A DNA stretch of 64,000 nucleotides, from NCBI GenBank assembly GCA_028023455.1, contig JAQFVV010006246.1, positions 3,153,501 to 3,217,500 on the forward strand, given 5' to 3'. The notes below the pieces were generated by a model that was given only the letters and a program-made list of their open reading frames with translations, had not been told where the DNA came from and did no database searches. The translations under genes and the position numbers were made by a program. Of this stretch, positions 57,953 through 64,000 are shown piece by piece; the stretch's first letter is position 1, and each line of letters opens with the position of its first letter. This stretch comes from Epiperipatus broadwayi (Eukaryota; Onychophora; Udeonychophora; Euonychophora; Peripatidae).

Positions 57953-59534
57953 AAGACATACTTGCCCTTTTTTTCAGAAATTTTAAATTATTTAAGCGGT
58001 TTTAAAAATTTTATCTCATTTTCTATTTTAATTAACATTAAATAAAGGTAATTAAATTGCTGTAGAGCAATATTGGTTAAAATTCATAATTAATGTGATA
58101 TGAAAGGGAGGGGGGATGGTGAGCTAAAATTCACAGTTATTTCAGTTACTTTTTTATGTAACTAAAAATTATTGGAACAATTTACAAATTTAAAGCTGAA
58201 TATTAGGAAATGATTTCTGTTACTTTATAAAGTAAATATTTTTTTTTAGTTTAATAATTAATTTTTGTACAAGTAATTTTGAGATATTTTAATTTTCAGT
58301 TTTATAGAAGTAAAAACATTCAGAAATAGAAAGATACAATTTAATTTTTTTTTAATTCAATTTATAATTAAATATCATCCAGAGACTGATTAAAAACAAA
58401 TATACTAGCATCCAGTAAATAAAGCGACATGCTTTTCTGAATCAAACAATATACATTATCATAAAGGAGTATAAAAGTATATAAAATATAAAAAAAAACA
58501 CCACAATTTAATAATTGTTATTTTGTTCTCACCAGTTGCATTCATAATCAAATCAAATAAAGGTCAAGTTAGTCTTTAGAAGCTAGTGTTTGAAGACATT
58601 AAGAATATAACTTTGCCAAAGAAGTAGCATAAATACTTTTTAAAAAAAGAATTTCACATTAATTTTAGTCGAAAAACAATTTAAACCAGTCATTGTCACT
58701 TTTCAACTGTAGCTATAAGGAAATTTGTTCATCTTTATATTACTTATACAATGATTTTCCTTAGTTGAATTGTCATCATGGACTGGAATTGGAATCATTG
58801 GTGGAATATTGAATATTGAGCTATGAAATGTCTTATTATTGCTTATATACTATCTGTCTTCCATGATAAAAATATATTTTACTTGATAGCTTATTTACCA
58901 GCAAAAGTATTATGGCAAAATGAAGATTAGAAAACTCCAGATTAATTAAAATAATATCATGAAGGAAATTAAATGCAAAAAAAAAAAAAAAATTAAACAA
59001 ACTATGGATATAGAAATTCAGCTGTGGAAAAATCCAAGATTTGAAAGTCTTTGTACTTAGAAATATTTATTCACAAAATAGTCTTTTAACTATTGTCACA
59101 AGTGTGTATTAAAATTTAAAAGCTTATGGTAAAGTAAAGCTATACATAGATAAAAATGCAAAAGGTAGTACAGAAAGATTCAGCTGAAAATTGCTAAGGC
59201 TTTGATTTCTATTATATCATAGTTAATTAAAATATTTAAAAATGCTAACATTTAATTAAGAATAGATTAACTAATATGCAAACTTTTTGTAATTATTTTT
59301 CTCTCTCTCTCTTTTTTTGAAAATTTTATGAAATTTGCATTTTTATTTCTATAATATTCTTTTAGATATTTTTTATTATTATGAAATATTAACCAATGAA
59401 TTTTTTACTTTAGGAACATGTCTTATTAAAGTATATATATATATGATCATGCTGTGTACACATATAGATATTTAGTTTATTTATTAGTATTAAATAAAGG
59501 TATGTGTACAAACTGTTAATATTAATATGTAAAG
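57953..59534. other. AT-rich sequence, nothing identified
   Basis: No gene, RNA or repeat boundary visible beyond poly-A/T runs. Confidence 0.5.
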
Positions 59535-60742
59535 TACACCTGGGTCTCGTTTTATGCTATAGATAGGTTCCTCAGAAAACACGCGCAAACGAAATCGCGC
59601 AAAAATAGACGTAACTTACATTGAAAAAGGGGGGATGCGGTCTGTGATTTTTCAAAATTCGCATAAAAGCAAAGCACCAACATAAAATTACTTTAAAATT
59701 CGCGCAAAAAAAAAATAAGAAAATAAAATATGACTAATAAAAAATTTCAAATTTGAAAAAAAATGATACAAGACAAACTTTTTTTAACTATAATATTTAA
59801 TTTTATTCAAAATAATATATTTTTATGCATAATTTACAGTACAGTAATTTAAATTTTTTTATACACGTTTTAATTATTATCGCTATTTGCCCAAAAAGAT
59901 GTTCATTTGCAAACTAGTAAAAAATCAGATTCTCATGTGATGTGATGTGATGTATTTGGCTTCTCCTTAAACGAAGTCAAGAATATCTCAGCAATTATTC
60001 TCACAAGAGGAAATACAACTAGCGCCAAGTTCACTCTCATGTTGTGTTAATGGTTTTCTGTTGACGACGATGATGATTTTATTAATTGTTTATGAACTTA
60101 GACTTATGATAATAAAAAGACATTTATTCACCACTGCTGGGAAAAATTTAATTAAAACTAACAACTAAAAATTAAATTCTTATTTTTGTCTTTAATTTTC
60201 AATTCCGTTTAAAAATCAAATTTCGTTTTACATCACATTAATTTCAAGTCGCCTGTAAGTAATTTTTAAATTGTTAATTACAATTAAAAATCAGATTTTA
60301 ATTTTTAATTGTGCCCACTGCTATTACTGACCTTTTAAAAATAAACTTGTGGACACTAAATGATTAATAATTGATTACGTTCTTTTTTAAAAAGCAAAAA
60401 CAGAATGTGATTTAAAATGCAAAATTAACACGCACAATGTTTGAACAAATTTACATTATAATCTTGTAAAATTTAATGTGTGTATACATAAAATGTGGAA
60501 ATCATGATTTTAATTTCATTATTGCATAAAATCTTACTATTATAAAGCACTGAAAACATTGAAATTACTAAGATGAAAGTCGAATTCCAATAATGTGCTA
60601 TTACTTTCAATATAACATAAGGGCACAAAATTTATTATTTAAAGTAATAGCGCATTATTGGACTTCGACTTCCGGTGAAAGACGAATCACGTAACTTCAA
60701 AATCGTGTTAAATAAGTCAGCGTAAAAAGAGACCCAGGTGTA
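59535..60742. mobile_element. Tigger/pogo-like non-autonomous DNA transposon
   Basis: Element 59537-60740 (1.2 kb), flanked by TA on both sides (59535-59536, 60741-60742). Inverted ends: CACCTGGGTCTCGTTTTATG at the left, CACCTGGGTCTCTTTTTACG read inward from the right. TA duplication and the CTCGTTTTAT-type end resemble Tigger/pogo elements of the Tc1/mariner group. The GCGC-rich subterminal tracts (GCGCAAACGAAATCGCGC) are typical as well. No transposase is visible. A second, internal inverted repeat of about 33 bp lies at 60575-60675 (CCAATAATGTGCTATTACTT and its complement). Confidence 0.8.
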
Positions 60743-62724
60743 CTCCAGAAATAAAATATCTAATTAAGTATGCAGAAAGAAATAAAATTTTCAGCAAATA
60801 GCAATAGGCTAATTTACATGTGAATGAAAATTCCTGTATGCAAATTAGCCAAAGTAATAAAGAGTTTACAGAAGTGTTAAGCAGAATTGTCATTAAGTAT
60901 AAGAGTGTTTGTTGCCTAAAGGTGTAAAGTAGAAGAAAAGTTGCTCAAATGCTGAACTGCAAGAGTGCAGAAGTAAAATCTAAAGGAAGAACAAAAGTAT
61001 ACTTGTGGAAAGTTAAACTAGCAAAGTGAAGTAGTTCTGGAAATTACATAAAAAGAGCTTTAGTCAAGAATCAATTTGACTATCTCTAGATTAATGTGTG
61101 TGTGGAGTAAGCAGCTTGCAAAATAAAAAGACTATATATATATATCAGGAGATAATGAACTATAAAAAGATCTAAGTGATCTTATACTCAACTATCAAGT
61201 TGAACTCTACTATCTTCCTAATATTTTTTTTTTTTCAGAGTAAATAAATGCTTGAAATTTTATTAAACTTTGTGTTTAGTTTTTTTTATTCAACAATATA
61301 TATGTTCAATTGCCAACTGACTGCATGGCTCCTTAATGTGCTAAGTTAACAAATGATTTTGTGTGGTATGTGCATATATCTTTGAAAAGATGGAAGGAGG
61401 GCTAAGTAAAATATTAAATGCAGCCTCAGAAATATATATATTATAAACAAATAAATCCTTCAAGAATCTGTTGCAACCAATTAGAAGATGAAAAATAAGA
61501 TGATTTATAAAAATAAAAAAATGTCAAAAATAGTGCAACAATTTTAATTCAAACATTATTGAAATAGAATTCAATATTAAAATATATTGCAAGTAATTAA
61601 TTAAAGCTAAAAATTCCTGAAAACCATTAGATTAGCAATCATAACTTTTTTAAAATATATTTTTTATGAACATCTTTACTATTAGTATATTCTCTGATCT
61701 ATTACATTTAATATATTAGTTTTATAAAATATTTTATTTGGATTATCTTTTTTAAAAAATAAGTAAATAAATAAATCAGTTCATAACTCAAGTTTTCTGA
61801 TTTTTCCTTATAAAAAAAAACGATAGAAGTTTATTTTTGCAATTTTATGAAAAGCAACATTTTCTTTTCTTAAATATATATATTCCAGTCACTTATTTTA
61901 ATTTTTGACTTGTCTTTTAAAAGGATAAATATCAGCTTTCACTGAATCTTTTCTTATTTTAGATTACACTGATATTTATGTTAAGTTTTTTTGCCTAAAG
62001 ATGAGATAGGATAGATAGAAAATGGGTACCATAACCATATGCACTTACAGAAATATAAAGGTGATTTAGAAGATTGGTATATGTATGATCATGATTATAT
62101 AGTATTTTAAAATTCTTTCATAAATTCTCATAATTTATTAATTCTTTAAATTATTGTGTTAAAATTAAAAAGTTGTAATTGTATCCATTTATTCTTTGAT
62201 TTTCAACTTGATTACATAGCTTATAATAAAGAGTTTATGGGCTTCCCAAGCTGTGCTAAAATATAGATAATTTATTAAGATCAAATAGGCATATCAAGAG
62301 CAATAAAAAGAGACAAATCATACATGTGCATTTTCAAAATGATGCCAAAGTACAGTAACATTTAAAAATAAAATAAAATTGATGTTTGCTAGCTAATTTA
62401 ACTTTATGATCAATCCAGTTGAGAGTATTTTTGCTACAATGTCTTGATTATTGAATAATATTGTGCTGGATTAATACAAATATTTCTTTGTTTGCATTTT
62501 AGTACTTGCTATGGCTTAGTAGCCTAACCTCCAGAATAAGAATAACAATTTAATGTGGAATCTAATTTTCAAGGACATAAAGAATAGAGAGAGTGACTCA
62601 GACCTTAATTATGCAATTTAATTTATACACAATAAAATACCCAAGTACAGTATATATGTATATATAAATACACACATTCAAATAGACTATTCTAAATTAA
62701 TATAGCCCTTCTGCAGCTAATTAG
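60743..62724. other. AT-rich sequence with an LTR-like block
   Basis: At 60890-61270 there is a less AT-rich block with TATA-like ACTATAAAAAGATC and a following AATAAA (GAGTAAATAAATGC), which resembles an LTR promoter/polyadenylation layout, but no partner or ends could be set. Otherwise nothing recognised. Confidence 0.35.
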
Positions 62725-63541
62725 TGTGACGGTCAGAAAACGTGTGAATCGTTAACATAGTGTAGAATTCGACCACCACACAGAACTGCAGCACCATCTA
62801 GATAGCGAAGCTACCCGTAGTACTGAGTTCGAACATAGTTTATCGGTTCCACAATACAATCTACAAAACAACGCATCTGATGCAACATTAGTAAATATTT
62901 CTTTAGGCACGGTGATCAGGGTATGCAAGAGATTCATGATTTTATTTCAAGTTAGCCAATCAGAACATTAACCTTACACATTTATATTTAAATAATCGAG
63001 GAAACATATTGAATGGGTATCGAATAAATAAATAAAGAAGTAACAGCAGACGTATAGTTTGAAATTATTTATTAAAACATTATATCATTTAATGGTAAAA
63101 CTAATAATATTTGGCAAGATTTAAATCTCAGTAATGGAATTTTCCGATACTATTATATTTACAAAGAGGAACATATTTATTTGATGACGTAATCTAGCTG
63201 CCTAAAATTCTCGAGCAAGTATTTCTAAGGCATGCCTTTAGGGATTGATACTTTTGCAATGCAAGAGTCTAAAATAGGATTTATAATAGTAGCGGCGGAC
63301 ATATATTTATTTAATTAAAAATATTTATTAATAACTAAGGGCAAACATTTATTTGAGAGTGAATTGTCAAAAATGCAGGGACGGAGTTATATATAGAATA
63401 ATAAAGTTAATAAAAGAAAACACATGGTACGCTAGAAAGGCGATATGGAATGGCAGTATCTTGAAACGGCAAAGCCGTGAATGAGTTTATAAGAATGACG
63501 GGTTGGGATTTGCTATCGGCCCAAAGAAGTAAGGTGTCACA
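62725..63541. mobile_element. Candidate LTR, 817 bp, TGTGAC...GTCACA ends
   Basis: It begins TGTGACGGTCAGAAAACG at an abrupt step from AT-rich DNA and could end at AAGGTGTCACA, giving a 6-bp inverted terminal repeat TGTGAC/GTCACA, as many Gypsy or BEL LTRs have. Possible TATA and AATAAA signals exist on both strands, so orientation is open. A less AT-rich segment continues to the window end, as expected if internal element sequence lies to the right. No primer-binding site or target duplication was found. Confidence 0.42.
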
Positions 63542-64000
63542 TAAGCATAACCAGGGACAAGCGGTTCATGCCGAGATTGCCTGCTGGCTGCATGACAGTC
63601 TTCAAGCCCTACGGGAGCATTTATTATGTCCGCTTGTGTAGGACAACTGGGGTTAATTTCAACCCTATAGAATCCGGAATATTCACGACTTGTAATGGGT
63701 CATCGCATCTCTAAAACATACATGTATAATGTACAGACAATCCTGTTAAGACTTAAATATATTTTATAACTCGGCCCTACATTATCAACATTTAATAAGG
63801 AACGTTTGCGACTCTCAAAGAAATGCACATTTTATGGAATTATTAATTACAGTTTAATAAGATATAAAAACAATATATAGACTGGGTGATTATTACAACT
63901 GATACATCAGCCATTTGATAAGCAGTAGACCCCTGCATTACAATAACAAAAGCATTGAATGCGTGTCGTTTGTAGGAAAATGTTAAGTCATTTATGAAAG
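63542..64000. other. Possible internal region of the LTR element
   Basis: G+C is clearly higher than elsewhere (for example GGGACAAGCGGTTCATGCCG, GCTGGCTGCATGAC). No open frame or diagnostic motif fits in the sequence available. Confidence 0.35.

Noticed and set aside
1-64000. CRISPR arrays, bacterial operons, riboswitches or ribosome binding sites
   Set aside because: Spliced exons and animal retroelements show that this is eukaryotic nuclear DNA; no regularly spaced repeat array resembling CRISPR was seen.

Overview
The window looks like AT-rich nuclear DNA of an invertebrate animal. By eye G+C is about a quarter, introns run to several kilobases, and the transposon zoo is animal-like: RTE and APE-type LINEs, Ty3/Gypsy, Penelope, Merlin, hAT, Tigger-like and tRNA-derived SINE-like units. 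I cannot name the phylum. Host coding sequence is only about 0.7 kb, a little over 1% of the window.

The only host gene I can support is on the + strand. Four exons (12759-12874, 23792-24032, 31554-31738, 46008-46170) encode two complete tandem CUB domains. Each domain is split by a phase-0 intron and bounded by phase-1 introns, so both are modular cassettes of a longer multi-CUB secreted or membrane protein, possibly cubilin-like. Introns are about 10.9, 7.5 and 14.3 kb. No start, signal peptide or terminal exon is visible, and the gene appears to continue beyond both ends.

Layout: 1-12.7 kb (5' intron or upstream) holds a solo Gypsy-type LTR (about 1.6-2.18 kb), a tRNA-Gly-like unit (6.38 kb), a Penelope relic interrupted by an RTE LINE (6.5-8.0 kb) and an internally deleted Gypsy with both LTRs (9.53-12.4 kb). 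The first intron contains a LINE 3' half (13.2-14.57 kb), a Penelope inverted dimer forming a palindrome of about 1.5 kb with hammerhead-like cores (15.89-17.36 kb), a decayed Gypsy on the minus strand (17.5-20.46 kb) and a nearly full-length minus-strand RTE (20.47-22.9 kb). The second intron holds a hAT MITE with perfect 8-bp target duplication. The third holds an APE LINE (33.96-37.86 kb) abutting tail-to-tail a truncated Gypsy (37.86-39.4 kb), a 484-bp tandem duplication and a second hAT MITE. Downstream of 46.17 kb come a TIR-bounded Merlin transposon with degraded DDE transposase (53.23-55.93 kb), a tRNA-like unit, a 1.2-kb Tigger-like non-autonomous element and a probable LTR beginning a less AT-rich segment (62.7 kb to the end).

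All mobile-element genes seen carry stops, frameshifts or lost catalytic residues, so none looks able to move itself. The most striking structures are the Penelope palindrome with its paired hammerhead-like motifs, the Penelope/RTE chimeric reading frame, and the Merlin element with its internal higher-order repeat. All identifications are from reading the sequence; no database search was run.
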